Assembly (NCBI RefSeq): GCF_004328705.1
Contig: NZ_CP035319.1
Span: 2,728,001 to 2,792,000, forward strand
Source: Rhodococcus sp. ABRD24
Lineage (GTDB): Bacteria; Actinomycetota; Actinomycetes; Mycobacteriales; Mycobacteriaceae
Reading direction: 5' to 3'
Length of the DNA: 64,000 nucleotides
The position numbers and the translations under genes were made by a program. A model generated the notes under the pieces. It was not told the DNA's origin. It did no database searches and saw only the letters and a list, made by a program, of their open reading frames with translations. Positions 1 through 8,934 of this stretch are shown one piece after another; position 1 is the stretch's first letter, and every line of letters starts with the position of its first letter.

Positions 1-528
1 CACGCCTTCGTCACGAAGACGGGTGAGGGTCCGGAACGCGCCCGTTCTGGCGATCTCGTACTTTTCCAACCAGGTGTCCCCGTGATAATCCTGACCCACG
101 TCGTGAACCCACGCGATGTCGAGATAGTCGGTGCCCAGGCGCTCGAGGCTGTCCTCGATCGAGCGCTCCGCCGCGCTTGCCGAATAGTCATCGACCACCC
201 TGTACGGCAGGCCATCGGCGAACAGGTGGTCCTTGTGCTCGGCCCCGCGATCGGGGACGTGCTCGCCACGCAACTCGTTCGAAACCATACGACCAACCTT
301 GGTGCTGATCACGAACTCTTCACGTGGGTGGTCGGAAAGCACCCGGCCGAGTCGGATCTCCGCCAGCCCTGCCCCGTAGAGCGGGGCGGTGTCGAAGTAA
401 CGAATGCCGTGATCCCATGCCGCCTGGATTGTCTGTGCGGCCTCCCAGTCCGGAATGTATCGGAACATGTTTCCCAGTGGCGCCGTGCCGAATCCGAGCG
501 ATGAGGGGAGAAGACCGGTAATACTCAT
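1..528 (-). CDS. Aldo/keto reductase, C-terminal part missing
   Basis: This reverse-strand frame begins at an ATG at 528, with AGGA about 10 nt upstream, and runs off the window edge after 176 codons. Aldo/keto reductases reduce or oxidise carbonyls with NAD(P)H in the cytosol. The AKR catalytic tetrad is visible as Asp46 and Tyr51 (FDTAPLYG), Lys77 (ISTKVG) and His142 (WVHD). The N-terminal GFGTAPLGN stretch resembles the aldose/pyridoxal dehydrogenase branch, but the substrate cannot be assigned. Only about half of the usual length (about 320 residues) is present, because the window cuts the gene. Confidence 0.9.
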   Translation of the reverse strand, partial: MSITGLLPSSLGFGTAPLGNMFRYIPDWEAAQTIQAAWDHGIRYFDTAPLYGAGLAEIRLGRVLSDHPREEFVISTKVGRMVSNELRGEHVPDRGAEHKDHLFADGLPYRVVDDYSASAAERSIEDSLERLGTDYLDIAWVHDVGQDYHGDTWLEKYEIARTGAFRTLTRLRDEGV

Positions 529-1068
529 GAAGTCAGTCCTAGGTCATGGAGAGCCGCGAGTTCCGGCGCCCGGATGGATGGGTGTCCACGGCGAGTCCGC
601 GGTGATTACAACTGTGCGTGAGCCACTAGGACGGTCGCGACTACCGAAACTTCGCGGTCTCGGATCGAAAATTTGCTAGGGCAGGCAGGCGATCGATGAC
701 AGGTCAGTCATCGTCTGCCATAGCGAAACGCTATGGCAGACATTGGAAAGACGGAACTTGTGGCATGTCGCACCCTTGGTGGACGATACGGCGATCGTGG
801 CTGTCCAGAGCTGGCAGGAGGCATGACCGCACTCACGATGGCGAGAGCCCACCTCATCCTCGAGTTGACCCAGAGGTACTCCGGAGAACAGGACTCGGAA
901 GTGGCGGTATCCGTCGTGGACGAGCGAGGCGAGTTCGAGACGACACCCGCGATGGCGTCTTCGCCCTGGCGTAGTTCGCCTGATCAGTAGCACTGAATTG
1001 AGTACTTCACTGGTACTTGATTCGGTACCAGATGTGGGGAGTTTGGGCGTCGCGCGGTGGCGTGGGCG
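529..1068. other. Intergenic region without a supported gene
   Basis: The 540 bases between the reductase and the acyl-CoA synthetase hold two adjacent inverted repeats (694-713 and 713-741). Short open frames exist on both strands at 676-993, but none has family motifs or a convincing ribosome site. The stretch may contain gene remnants or simply be regulatory sequence for the reductase. Confidence 0.5.
694..741. promoter_or_regulatory. Two adjacent inverted repeats upstream of the aldo/keto reductase
   Basis: CGATGAC (694-700) and GTCATCG (707-713) flank a 6-nt spacer. GTCTGCCATAGCG (713-725) and CGCTATGGCAGAC (729-741) form a perfect 13-bp stem around AAA. No T-run follows. The first looks like a regulator operator with a 6-nt spacer, the second like a hairpin. 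They lie about 170-210 bases upstream of the reductase start, so an operator role is an inference. Confidence 0.4.
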
Positions 1069-2919
1069 TCAGCTGTACAGCTCACTGATCCGGTCGGCGA
1101 AGTTGTTCGTCACGATCTTGCGCTTGAGTTTCATACTCGGGGTGATCTCGCCGCTCTCGACGGTGAGTTCGCGCTCGAGGATCGTGAACTTCTTGACCTG
1201 CTCCCATCGGTTGAGTCCGGCGTTGAGCTGGTCGACATAGGCGCGCATCATCGCCATCGCCTTGTCCGAGCGAGCGATCTCGTCGAGTGGCCGGCCCGCC
1301 ATGCCGTTCTCGCGGGCCCATTCGCTGACCGACTCGGCGTCCAGGCTGATCAGCGCGACGCAGTAGGATTTTCCCTCGCCGTGAATGATGATCTCGCCGA
1401 CGTAGGGGCAGATGCCCTTGAACGTTGCGGCGATCGCCGACGGCGCCACGTACTTGCCGGTGGACGTCTTGAACATGTCCTTCTTGCGGTCCGTGATCTG
1501 CACGAAGCCGTCCTGGTCGATCATGCCGATATCGCCGGTGTGGAACCAGCCGTCGGCGTCCAGTGATTCGGCGGTCGCCTCGGGGTTGTCGTGGTAGCCG
1601 GGCATCACGCCAGGACCTTTGATGAGAATCTCGCCATCCTCGGCGATTCGCACCTCGGTGCCGGGGATGGGCCAGCCGACCGATCCGAACCGGTACGCCG
1701 ACGGCCGGTTCACCAGGGATGCGGCGCTGGTCTCGGACAGTCCGTATCCCTCGAGAATGACGATGCCGACCGCATCGAACCATTGCGCCACATGACGATC
1801 GAGCGGTGCGGAGCCCGAGACGAAGAACTTCAACCGTCCCCCGAAGCGGTCCCGGATGGTGCGGAACACGAGCCGATCTGCCAACCGGTACCGCGCCGTC
1901 AGCATCCGTGACGGTTCGCGTCCGGCCTGCCGGGTGCGCGACATCTGCAGCCCCACTCCGAGTGCCCAGTCGAAGATTTTCGCCTTGATCCCGCCCTCGT
2001 CGTGGACCGTACCGACGATCCGGGCGTATGCCTTCTCGAAGATGCGCGGTGCGGCGCCCATGAACGTCGGCCGGACCACCGCGAGGTTGTCGACTATCTT
2101 GTCGACCCGGCCGTCGACTGCGGTCGGGAACCCTACTTGCAGCGGCAGGATCAACAGGATCTTGCCGAATACGTGCGACAACGGCAGCCACAGGTACTGC
2201 AGGTCCTCGCTATCGAAGATGCCGACCGCATCGATCGACGCGGCCTCGTACGTCCACGCCGAGTGCGGCAGCCGCACGCCCTTCGGACGGCCGGTGGTGC
2301 CGGACGTATAGATCAGTGTCGCCAGGCTGTCCGGCGAAATCTGTGCAATGCGGTCGTCGACCGCATCGGGGTGCTCGGCCAGCAGGTGGTCGCCGAGCGC
2401 GGCGAGGTCGTCGAACCCGATGACCCACTCGTCGTCGGCGGGTGCGGGCCCGTCGATGAGCACGACGCGCTGGACGTCGGGCAGCTGGTCGCGGTGTTCT
2501 CGGAGCTTGGCGAGCTGCTTCTCGTCCTCGGCAACGACGACGCGGCTGCCCGAGTTGGCGACGATGAAGGTGATGTCGGACGCCGTCGTGGTCGGGTAGA
2601 CGGTGGTGGTCGCGGCACCCGCGCACATCACTGCGAGATCGGCGAGTACCCACTCGTACCGGGTCGCCGACGTCAGCGCCACCCGCTGCTCGGGCTGGAC
2701 ACCCAGCGCGATGAGGCCGGCAGCCAGTGTGCGGACGCGTTTGCCGGCCTCGGACCAGGTGACGCTCGCCCATCCGTTACCGTCCGGCGCGGGGAATCGG
2801 AATGCCTCCGCTCGCGGCGATGCCGCTACTCGGTCGGTGAACATCCGGGCAACCGTCGGCGCCCGCTCCTCGATCTTGGACCAGTCCACGACCTCGTCAG
2901 ACGCGCGCCAAGGTGCCAT
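1069..2919 (-). CDS. Long-chain fatty acyl-CoA synthetase (AMP-forming, FadD family)
   Basis: This 616-residue protein is an adenylate-forming enzyme that activates fatty acids with ATP and CoA for lipid metabolism. The phosphate-binding motif YTSGTTGRPKG is at residues 204-214. Later blocks include a GYGLSET motif, a WFHTGDIG block and a TDRKKDMFK hinge with the downstream lysine region. Its length and C-terminal FadD15-like end (NNFADRISELYS) fit the long-chain synthetases of mycolata. The ATG at 2919 is the only reasonable start. The fatty-acid chain length cannot be read from sequence. No neighbour suggests a dedicated pathway. Confidence 0.93.
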   Translation of the reverse strand: MAPWRASDEVVDWSKIEERAPTVARMFTDRVAASPRAEAFRFPAPDGNGWASVTWSEAGKRVRTLAAGLIALGVQPEQRVALTSATRYEWVLADLAVMCAGAATTTVYPTTTASDITFIVANSGSRVVVAEDEKQLAKLREHRDQLPDVQRVVLIDGPAPADDEWVIGFDDLAALGDHLLAEHPDAVDDRIAQISPDSLATLIYTSGTTGRPKGVRLPHSAWTYEAASIDAVGIFDSEDLQYLWLPLSHVFGKILLILPLQVGFPTAVDGRVDKIVDNLAVVRPTFMGAAPRIFEKAYARIVGTVHDEGGIKAKIFDWALGVGLQMSRTRQAGREPSRMLTARYRLADRLVFRTIRDRFGGRLKFFVSGSAPLDRHVAQWFDAVGIVILEGYGLSETSAASLVNRPSAYRFGSVGWPIPGTEVRIAEDGEILIKGPGVMPGYHDNPEATAESLDADGWFHTGDIGMIDQDGFVQITDRKKDMFKTSTGKYVAPSAIAATFKGICPYVGEIIIHGEGKSYCVALISLDAESVSEWARENGMAGRPLDEIARSDKAMAMMRAYVDQLNAGLNRWEQVKKFTILERELTVESGEITPSMKLKRKIVTNNFADRISELYS

Positions 2920-3057
2920 ACCTCGAGTCTAGGAATCCCGCCCGAACCACTGAACAGGAATTCGCGGCACGGTTCGGTCTCGAAAGTGCGCTGTGAGCTC
3001 TCGGTCGGGGTTTTGGGCGTATTCAGGGCGAGCCGGACGACGACCGCGGCGGGTAGT

Positions 3058-4689
3058 TCATCTGATGTCGCGGCGACGGAAGGCGGCCAGCCCGACGAGC
3101 AACAGCGCCGTGGTGATCAGCAGCAACCACACGATCGGGGCGGCATGGAACTCGCCGCCGGGTAGCCGGGGCAGGTGCAGGAACGGGACCAGGTCGAGCA
3201 GCGGTTGGGGAAGGTCGGCGACCATCCCGAAGACGTAGAGCGCCATCATCGCCGCGAAGACCGCCCATGAGACGGGCGCGAGACGCGGCGCCATTGCAAA
3301 CAGCGTGAAGGTGATACCGGCCAGCAGCCACACGCCCGGCAACTGCACCAGCGCCGCACCCAGGATGCGGGGTACCTGGCCGCCGACGTCGTCGATCGAC
3401 ACGCCGTACGAGATCCCCGCCGCCAGGCCGGCGACGGCGAGTGCGATGGCAGGGCCGACGAGCGCGAACAGGATGTGGCTCATGGCCCAGCGCCGACGGC
3501 CGATCGACGCGGCGAGAGTGTTCTCGGCGCGGCCTGCTTGCTCCTCGTCGTGCAACTGCAGGGTGGCGGAGATGGAGTACGCGCCGGCGCCGAGCCCGAA
3601 GATCGTGAACCCCAACGCGATGAAGGAGTCCTCTATCGTCCGCGTCCCGCCCAGCCGGGCCAGAACCTGCGCAACCGCCTCGCTGCCGCCCAGCTGATCG
3701 CTGACGCCGTGCGCGGCGCCGCCGATCACCAGCGCGAACACGGTCAGGCCTACGGTCCAGGCGATCAGCGGTCCGCGTTGCGTGCGCCACGCGAGTCCGA
3801 CCGGCCCGGAGAGTGCCTTCGGAGCCGCCGCAGGGCCGCGGCGCTCGGCGATGAGTCCCGCGCCCAGATCGCGGCGCGCGAGCAGTTGGTAGGCGATAGC
3901 GATCAACATCACGGCGGTGACGGCCGGAAGCGCTGGTACCCACCATCGTTCGTCTGCGTAGGGACGCAACTGCTGGGCCCAGCCGATCGGCGACAGCCAC
4001 GACAGCGATCCGGACCCCGCGTCGCCGACTGCGCGCAGAAGGAAGGCAATGGCCAGTACGACGAATGAAATGCCGCGAGCCAGTCGGGCGCCGGAACTCA
4101 CCTGTGCAGCGATCGCGGCGACGCCGATGAAGACAGCCCCCGCGCCGAAAGCCGAGATTCCGAACGCAATCGAGCCAGCTACTCCGGTCCCGATCGAGAT
4201 CAGTCCCAGGGTGCCGGTTGCGGTACTGATGGCCACACCCAGGCCTGCGACGAGCAGCGCGGCGGTCAGGCTTGCGTACCGGCCGACCGCGGTCGAGTCG
4301 AGCAGTTCGGTGCGCCCGCTGTCCTCTTCGGTCCGGGTGTGCCGGATGACGGTGAGGATGACGGCGACGGCCAGGAAGGTGAACAGGTAGCCGGCGCGCC
4401 AAGCCGTCAAAGCGCCGACGCTGGAGCCGAAGATCGGTCCTACCAAGGCGATTTCGGACTTGAGTGCCGAGGTCGACTCGACGAAGGCGACGCGCTGACT
4501 GTCGGTGGTGTACAGCCCGATGATGGCCCGGCCGTAGATGATCGGCAGCAGGCCGATGGAGAGCGACCAAAACGGCAGGATCATGCGGTCGCGTCGTAGG
4601 ATCAGGCGCAGCAGTGCTGTGGTTCCCGTGAACGGTGATGACGCTGTGACCGTCGGATGGCTGGTCGCAGACGGCGCGGTGGTGGTCAT
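3058..4689 (-). CDS. ABC exporter permease
   Basis: A 543-residue integral membrane protein with about twelve hydrophobic segments arranged in two halves, typical of the single-chain permeases of actinobacterial polyketide-antibiotic/drug ABC exporters. Its start codon overlaps the stop of the ATPase gene (ATGA at 4686-4689), so the two are translationally coupled and should form one transporter. The TetR regulator directly upstream probably controls both. The exported compound cannot be deduced; defence against a toxic compound or lipid export are both possible. Confidence 0.88.
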   Translation of the reverse strand: MTTTAPSATSHPTVTASSPFTGTTALLRLILRRDRMILPFWSLSIGLLPIIYGRAIIGLYTTDSQRVAFVESTSALKSEIALVGPIFGSSVGALTAWRAGYLFTFLAVAVILTVIRHTRTEEDSGRTELLDSTAVGRYASLTAALLVAGLGVAISTATGTLGLISIGTGVAGSIAFGISAFGAGAVFIGVAAIAAQVSSGARLARGISFVVLAIAFLLRAVGDAGSGSLSWLSPIGWAQQLRPYADERWWVPALPAVTAVMLIAIAYQLLARRDLGAGLIAERRGPAAAPKALSGPVGLAWRTQRGPLIAWTVGLTVFALVIGGAAHGVSDQLGGSEAVAQVLARLGGTRTIEDSFIALGFTIFGLGAGAYSISATLQLHDEEQAGRAENTLAASIGRRRWAMSHILFALVGPAIALAVAGLAAGISYGVSIDDVGGQVPRILGAALVQLPGVWLLAGITFTLFAMAPRLAPVSWAVFAAMMALYVFGMVADLPQPLLDLVPFLHLPRLPGGEFHAAPIVWLLLITTALLLVGLAAFRRRDIR

Positions 4690-5585
4690 ACCCGCACCTC
4701 TTCGGTGAGTTGGTAGTGCCGCAGGAACAGTTCCTCGAGCGTCGGCGGCGTGCTGACCAGACTCCGCACCCCGGTGTCGCCGAGCGTGCGGATGAGCGTT
4801 CCCAGAGCATCGGCGTCAACCTGGCAGTGTAGCGTCCGGCCGTCGAACCGGACGTCTTCGACGCCCGGTATCCGTCCGAGATCTCCTGGATCGCCGGTGA
4901 TTTCGGCGGTGATCGACGTGCGGCTGAGGTGGCGCATGGAGTCGATCGAGCCGCTCTCGACCGTCTTCCCGGCTCGGATGATCGTCACCTTTTGGCAGAG
5001 AGCCTCGACCTCGGAGAGAATGTGGCTCGACAGCAGTACGGTCACATTGCGGTCACCGGCCTCGGAAATGCAATCGCGAAAGACCTTTTCCATCAGCGGA
5101 TCCAGACCAGTTGTCGGCTCGTCAAGCAGGAGAAGGCGGGCGTGGGACGAGAACGCCGAGATCACCGCTACCTTCTGCCGATTTCCCTTCGAGTATGTGC
5201 GCGCCTTCTTCCTCGGGTCGAGATCGAACCGTTCGATCAGCTCGGCGCGGCGGCCTGCGTCCATGCCACCGCGCATGCGGCCGAGCAGGTCGATGACCTC
5301 GCCGCCGGTCAGCGACGGCCACAGGGTGACATCGCCTGGGACGTAGGCAATGTCACGATGCAGATCGACGGCGTCCCGCCACGGATCGCGGCCGAACAGT
5401 CGCGCCGTGCCGCCGTTGGCGCGCAGCATGCCGAGAAGCACCCGGATGGCGGTCGACTTGCCGGCTCCGTTGGGGCCGAGGAATCCGTGCACCTCGCCTT
5501 CGCCGACCGTGAGATCCAGCCCGTCGAGAGCGCGGGTGGTGCCGAAGGTCTTCACCAGCTTGTCGATTTCGATGATGACGGTCAT
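4686..5585 (-). CDS. ABC exporter ATP-binding protein
   Basis: This 299-residue ATPase powers the permease encoded just downstream. Walker A is GPNGAGKST at residues 37-45, the signature region is YSKGNRQKV at 131-139, and Walker B is LLLLDEP at 151-157. The open frame extends further upstream, but the start chosen (ATG at 5585) begins the normal N-terminus and has CAGGAGAA in front. The C-terminal region (about 215-299) carries the extension usual for DrrA/CcmA-type exporters. The signature has Tyr-Ser-Lys-Gly in place of the canonical LSGG, a common variant in this group. Confidence 0.93.
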   Translation of the reverse strand: MTVIIEIDKLVKTFGTTRALDGLDLTVGEGEVHGFLGPNGAGKSTAIRVLLGMLRANGGTARLFGRDPWRDAVDLHRDIAYVPGDVTLWPSLTGGEVIDLLGRMRGGMDAGRRAELIERFDLDPRKKARTYSKGNRQKVAVISAFSSHARLLLLDEPTTGLDPLMEKVFRDCISEAGDRNVTVLLSSHILSEVEALCQKVTIIRAGKTVESGSIDSMRHLSRTSITAEITGDPGDLGRIPGVEDVRFDGRTLHCQVDADALGTLIRTLGDTGVRSLVSTPPTLEELFLRHYQLTEEVRV

Positions 5586-5626
5586 GTCTTCTCCTGGAGG
5601 TCGTGTCCTGGAAGCCGGAATGTGGA

Positions 5627-6271
5627 CTACTCGGGTTCGTGGGCCACGTAGGCGTCGAGCATCGAGGTGTCGACGAACAGCCCCTCGGTATGGACCTCGA
5701 GGCTGGGCAGCATGATCTCGTCGGTCATCGCGCGGATCGCAGCGCCGTAGCCGGCCGAGCCATCCTGTTCGTTTCGCATCTGCAGGTAGAGCAGCGTCGA
5801 CCCGAGGCTGTTGAGGGTGAGGTACCGCGCGCGGGCGGCAGGATCGCGACTGGGTCGGAGCCTGCCCTCGGCGACGCCGGCCTCGAGGTAGGTCTCGACG
5901 CCGGCGACCATGTGCTCGAACAGTGATGCGGCGAGGCGTCCACCGGCCTGGAAGCTCCGGACCAGGTAGGCGACCAGTGGGGCGTACTGCTCGATCTCCG
6001 CCAGCGCCGTGAGCATGCGTGCGGGACTGGACGCCGTCAGCACCGCCTTCTTCTCGGAGACGATGATCGAGAGGACCTTCTCGTCGCATGCGCTGCGCAG
6101 GCCCTGCTTCGAGCCGAAGTGATGGTTGACGAGGCCCGGAGAGACTCCAGCCGCGGTCGCGACGGCACGGACCCCGGCGTCGAATCCCTGCTCACCGAAC
6201 ACTCGGATCGCGGCGTCGCGGATCCGTGCGCGGGTGTTCAGGTCCTGTGCCTGCGTGCCCGGAACAGCCAT
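5627..6271 (-). CDS. TetR-family transcriptional regulator
   Basis: A 214-residue repressor-type protein with an N-terminal helix-turn-helix ([20 protein letters not shown], about residues 35-54) and a ligand-binding all-helical C-terminus. It lies 41 bases upstream of the ABC exporter genes and reads the same way, so it most likely represses that operon and releases it on binding the exported compound. A palindrome, TGAACA-CA-TGTTCA (6275-6288), abuts the start, suggesting autoregulation. An upstream in-frame ATG at 6283 lies inside that palindrome, so the ATG at 6271 is preferred; no strong ribosome site is visible for either. Confidence 0.88.
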   Translation of the reverse strand: MAVPGTQAQDLNTRARIRDAAIRVFGEQGFDAGVRAVATAAGVSPGLVNHHFGSKQGLRSACDEKVLSIIVSEKKAVLTASSPARMLTALAEIEQYAPLVAYLVRSFQAGGRLAASLFEHMVAGVETYLEAGVAEGRLRPSRDPAARARYLTLNSLGSTLLYLQMRNEQDGSAGYGAAIRAMTDEIMLPSLEVHTEGLFVDTSMLDAYVAHEPE

Positions 6272-6274
6272 GGC

Positions 6275-6288
6275 TGAACACATGTTCA
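6275..6288. promoter_or_regulatory. Putative TetR operator
   Basis: TGAACA (6275-6280) and TGTTCA (6283-6288) form a perfect inverted repeat with a 2-nt spacer directly in front of the TetR start. Position and symmetry fit autorepression; this is inference from sequence only. Confidence 0.45.
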
Positions 6289-6470
6289 AAACGCTACTCG
6301 CGTGTGCAACGGCCGACAAGGGTTGCGCCGCCGTGAGCTGGGCTCAGCCGCCGTCGTGTCCTGTTCGGGCGGCATGCGGAATTTCGATTTGCCGCCGCGA
6401 CGGCCGCAGCGGGCGCACAATTCAATCCAATATTTGGTCAGCGTGATCGGGGGTTGCGTCGACGGTGTGG

Positions 6471-6989
6471 ATGCTCGAGAAGCGAAACCACGCAGCACGC
6501 GTGACTGCTCTGGTCGCTGCCGGATTGTGCGCGGTGGCCGCCGTCCTGGCTTACGACATCATCGGCGGCTCGGTGGCTGTGGAGGCACCGACCCCGGCCT
6601 GCCCCCCGACTACCCGAGATCACGACTTCGGCCCCACCCGGGCGGGCTCCGCAGAACTGATGGTGCCGGGCTCGCCGGTGGCCGCCACCGCCTGCCGTTA
6701 CGACGGAATCCGGTACGACGGCTCGGCGCCACTCGGACTGACCCGCGCCGGCCTCCTGAGCGGCGAGGTTCTCGACAAGGTCGTCGAGGTGCTCAACGAG
6801 AGTGTGCCGACGAGCCCCACCGCGTGCCGACCGGTCGACGGCCGTGCATCCGCGGTGTCGGTGATCTTCCGCTACGAATCGGGTCCGCTCGTCGAGGTCC
6901 GCTGGGGTACGGATCGGTGTGGACTGGTGACCAACGGGATTCGGTCGGCCAAGCTGTCGACCGTAGCGATTCCCCCGTACTGGGGTTGA
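6471..6989 (+). CDS. Membrane-anchored or secreted protein of unknown function
   Basis: A 172-residue protein (ATG at 6471; a GTG at 6465 is also in frame) with one hydrophobic N-terminal segment at about residues 10-28, followed by a polar domain with four cysteines that could form disulfides outside the cell. A cysteine lies in the hydrophobic stretch, but the preceding Ala-Gly-Leu does not make a good lipobox. No family is recognised. It precedes the WxL-like/DUF916-like pair on the same strand with a gap of about 190 bases, so a functional link is possible but unproven. Confidence 0.7.
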   Translation: MLEKRNHAARVTALVAAGLCAVAAVLAYDIIGGSVAVEAPTPACPPTTRDHDFGPTRAGSAELMVPGSPVAATACRYDGIRYDGSAPLGLTRAGLLSGEVLDKVVEVLNESVPTSPTACRPVDGRASAVSVIFRYESGPLVEVRWGTDRCGLVTNGIRSAKLSTVAIPPYWG

Positions 6990-7176
6990 GCGGTATCGGG
7001 GATGAGCCCGCATCTAATGGCCATTTGATCAAGGACTCCGAGGACGTCAGGAATCGGCATGCGCCAGTACTGGACAACTGTTCAAAATTCTGTTCAGATT
7101 CGAGGCGCCTTTCGACACGGAGAGTAATGCCATCTCCCGAGGGTGCCCGACTTCACTACCGCACTGGAGACGAGAC

Positions 7177-7701
7177 ATGCGTAAGACGCTGGCGACGGCT
7201 GGGGTCGCAGCATCGGTGACCGGCCTATTGCTCGTTCCGGGGGTGGTGGCCGACGCGGCCTCCGCTGACACCACGGTGACTTTCAGCGTGACCGGTCTGA
7301 ACGGTGGTCTCGACCTCAGCGTGCCGGACGGCGCCCCGTTGACCTGGGTGCCCGGCCAGGACGGCGCCACCGCACTCGCCCCCGTCTCGAGTGTTCGTGA
7401 TCGACGGAATGGCACGGGTGTGGCCCGCGCGTTCCTGGTGACCGCATCGATCACCGACCTCACCAACAGTCAGGACAGCACCATTCCGAAGAACAAGGTG
7501 ACGTACACCGCGATCGCTCCGACCACGGGTGCTGAAGGCACTGGCGCACAAGCGCTGGGCTCGCCCAAGGTCGTCCTCGCCCAACCGGGCCACGGATTGA
7601 CCGACATCACGGTCCAGTGGACCCCGAAGCTGTCGATCGACCGCACTGCTATCGACGTCATCGGGAACTGCAGCGCGACGTTGACTCACTCGGTTGCTTG
7701 A
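7177..7701 (+). CDS. Secreted WxL-like domain protein (locus 1)
   Basis: A 174-residue protein with a clear Sec signal peptide (residues 1 to about 30) and a single all-beta domain. The order of motifs parallels the two proteins at 45-47 kb: a VRDRRNGTG segment, a threonine-rich VTASITDL strand, STIPKNKVTYTA, QWTPKLSID, and a terminal TLTHSVA strand. This layout resembles the Firmicutes WxL cell-wall domain, although the exact Trp-x-Leu signature is absent. GGAGAC precedes the ATG. The next gene encodes a DUF916-like protein, the family that partners WxL proteins in Firmicutes. A surface-protein role is inferred. Confidence 0.8.
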   Translation: MRKTLATAGVAASVTGLLLVPGVVADAASADTTVTFSVTGLNGGLDLSVPDGAPLTWVPGQDGATALAPVSSVRDRRNGTGVARAFLVTASITDLTNSQDSTIPKNKVTYTAIAPTTGAEGTGAQALGSPKVVLAQPGHGLTDITVQWTPKLSIDRTAIDVIGNCSATLTHSVA

Positions 7702-7777
7702 TTGTTCGTTCCGCTTCCACTCGGCGCGGCTCATTCGACGAGCTGCACCGCGGGTCTCTCACGAAGGTGATTCCTCC

Positions 7778-8794
7778 ATGCGCCACCTGCTTACTTTCCT
7801 ACTTCTGATTGCATCGATCGTCGGGTCTACCGTGACGGCGAACGCGGCTCCGTCCGTGGTTCCTGCGGCCGAAGGGGGAGGTATCGGCATCAGGCTCCTC
7901 GATGCGCCCGTTGGGAACCCGGGCGATCCGCGGGCGAACTACATCGTCGAGGATCTCGCACCAGGCGCGACGATCCACCGGCGGGTTCTTGTCAAGAACA
8001 CCACCGCTGCGACGCAGCGGGTCGAGGTCTACGCGGGCGCGGCCACTGAGACGAACGGTCAGTTCGTAGTCGAGGACCGGGGCACCCTCAATGAACTGAC
8101 GACGTGGATGAGCATGGACAAGCCGAGCGTCGTACTCGCGAGCGGTGAGAGTTCCGAGGTGATCGTCACGTTCGCGGTTCCCGCCGACGCGCCCGAAGGT
8201 GCGCAGCAGGCGGTGGTCTGGGCCCAGGGCGCCAACGGCAATGGTGGCGGTGGCGTCATCTCGGCATCCCGTGTGGGGGTCCGCGTGTATCTCACCGTGG
8301 GTCCGGGTAACGGCCCGCCCGCGAACTTCGGGATCCTCGGCCTGGCCTCGGAGACCGGGCCGGACGGGCAGGTCTCCGTGGTGGTCGACGTCGAGAACAC
8401 CGGCGGCCGTGCCGTGGACATCAGCGGCGAGCTGATGTTGACCGCAGGTCCTGGCGGTAGGAGTGCCGGACCCATCCCAGCCAATGTGACGAGGGTCGGT
8501 ACGGGAGAGCGCGGCAGGGTGGTGTTCCCGATTTCGGACAGCGTCGAGCTGCCGGGCGGCCAGTGGCTGGCGTCCGTCAAGCTGCTGCACAACAACTGGC
8601 TCGAGCGCAAGTACTCCGGCCCGGTCACGTTCCCCGAATCCGGTGCGGGCGGTTCCCTCGGTTCGCTGGGCTCTCTCGGTTCCTCCTCCGGTACGTCGTC
8701 ACTCTGGATCCCACTTGTGGGTGCCGCCGCGACCGCGGCGGTGGGGGCAGCGGCCTGGGCGCTGTGGCAGCACAACAACCCGCCGGCCGGGTAG
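7778..8794 (+). CDS. DUF916-like (WxL-interacting type) surface protein, locus 1
   Basis: A 338-residue protein with a signal peptide (cleavage near ANA, residues 20-25), two beta-sandwich-like regions, a Gly-Ser-Leu repeat linker (about 288-303) and a C-terminal membrane helix (about 307-328) with a short tail. The first region has IGIRLLDAP, APGATIHRRVLVKN and VYAGAA, typical of DUF916; the middle has SRVGVRVYLTVGPGNGPP, almost identical to the paralogue at 46 kb. The ATG at 7778 is chosen over an upstream in-frame ATG at 7694 because it starts the signal peptide and has AAGGTGA in front. It probably anchors or presents the preceding secreted protein at the cell surface (inference from Firmicutes). 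Confidence 0.85.
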   Translation: MRHLLTFLLLIASIVGSTVTANAAPSVVPAAEGGGIGIRLLDAPVGNPGDPRANYIVEDLAPGATIHRRVLVKNTTAATQRVEVYAGAATETNGQFVVEDRGTLNELTTWMSMDKPSVVLASGESSEVIVTFAVPADAPEGAQQAVVWAQGANGNGGGGVISASRVGVRVYLTVGPGNGPPANFGILGLASETGPDGQVSVVVDVENTGGRAVDISGELMLTAGPGGRSAGPIPANVTRVGTGERGRVVFPISDSVELPGGQWLASVKLLHNNWLERKYSGPVTFPESGAGGSLGSLGSLGSSSGTSSLWIPLVGAAATAAVGAAAWALWQHNNPPAG

Positions 8795-8934
8795 TTCGAA
8801 CACGGACCATTCGAACGGCGGTCTCGATCATTCGATGATGTACCGACACTGCTTCGCCGGAACCTGTGATCACGGCCACGGACGGGGTAGGTTTGTGTGT
8901 AACTCGAAATCTACTCACCAGTAGGGGTGCGAAC

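Noticed and set aside
676..993. Overlapping frames on both strands upstream of the FadD gene
   Set aside because: No domain, no reliable ribosome site, and the hairpin at 713-741 cuts through both.
4690..6089. Very long N-terminal extension of the ABC ATPase frame
   Set aside because: The upstream part overlaps the TetR gene in another frame and is Arg-rich shadow sequence; the ribosome site and normal N-terminus are at 5585.
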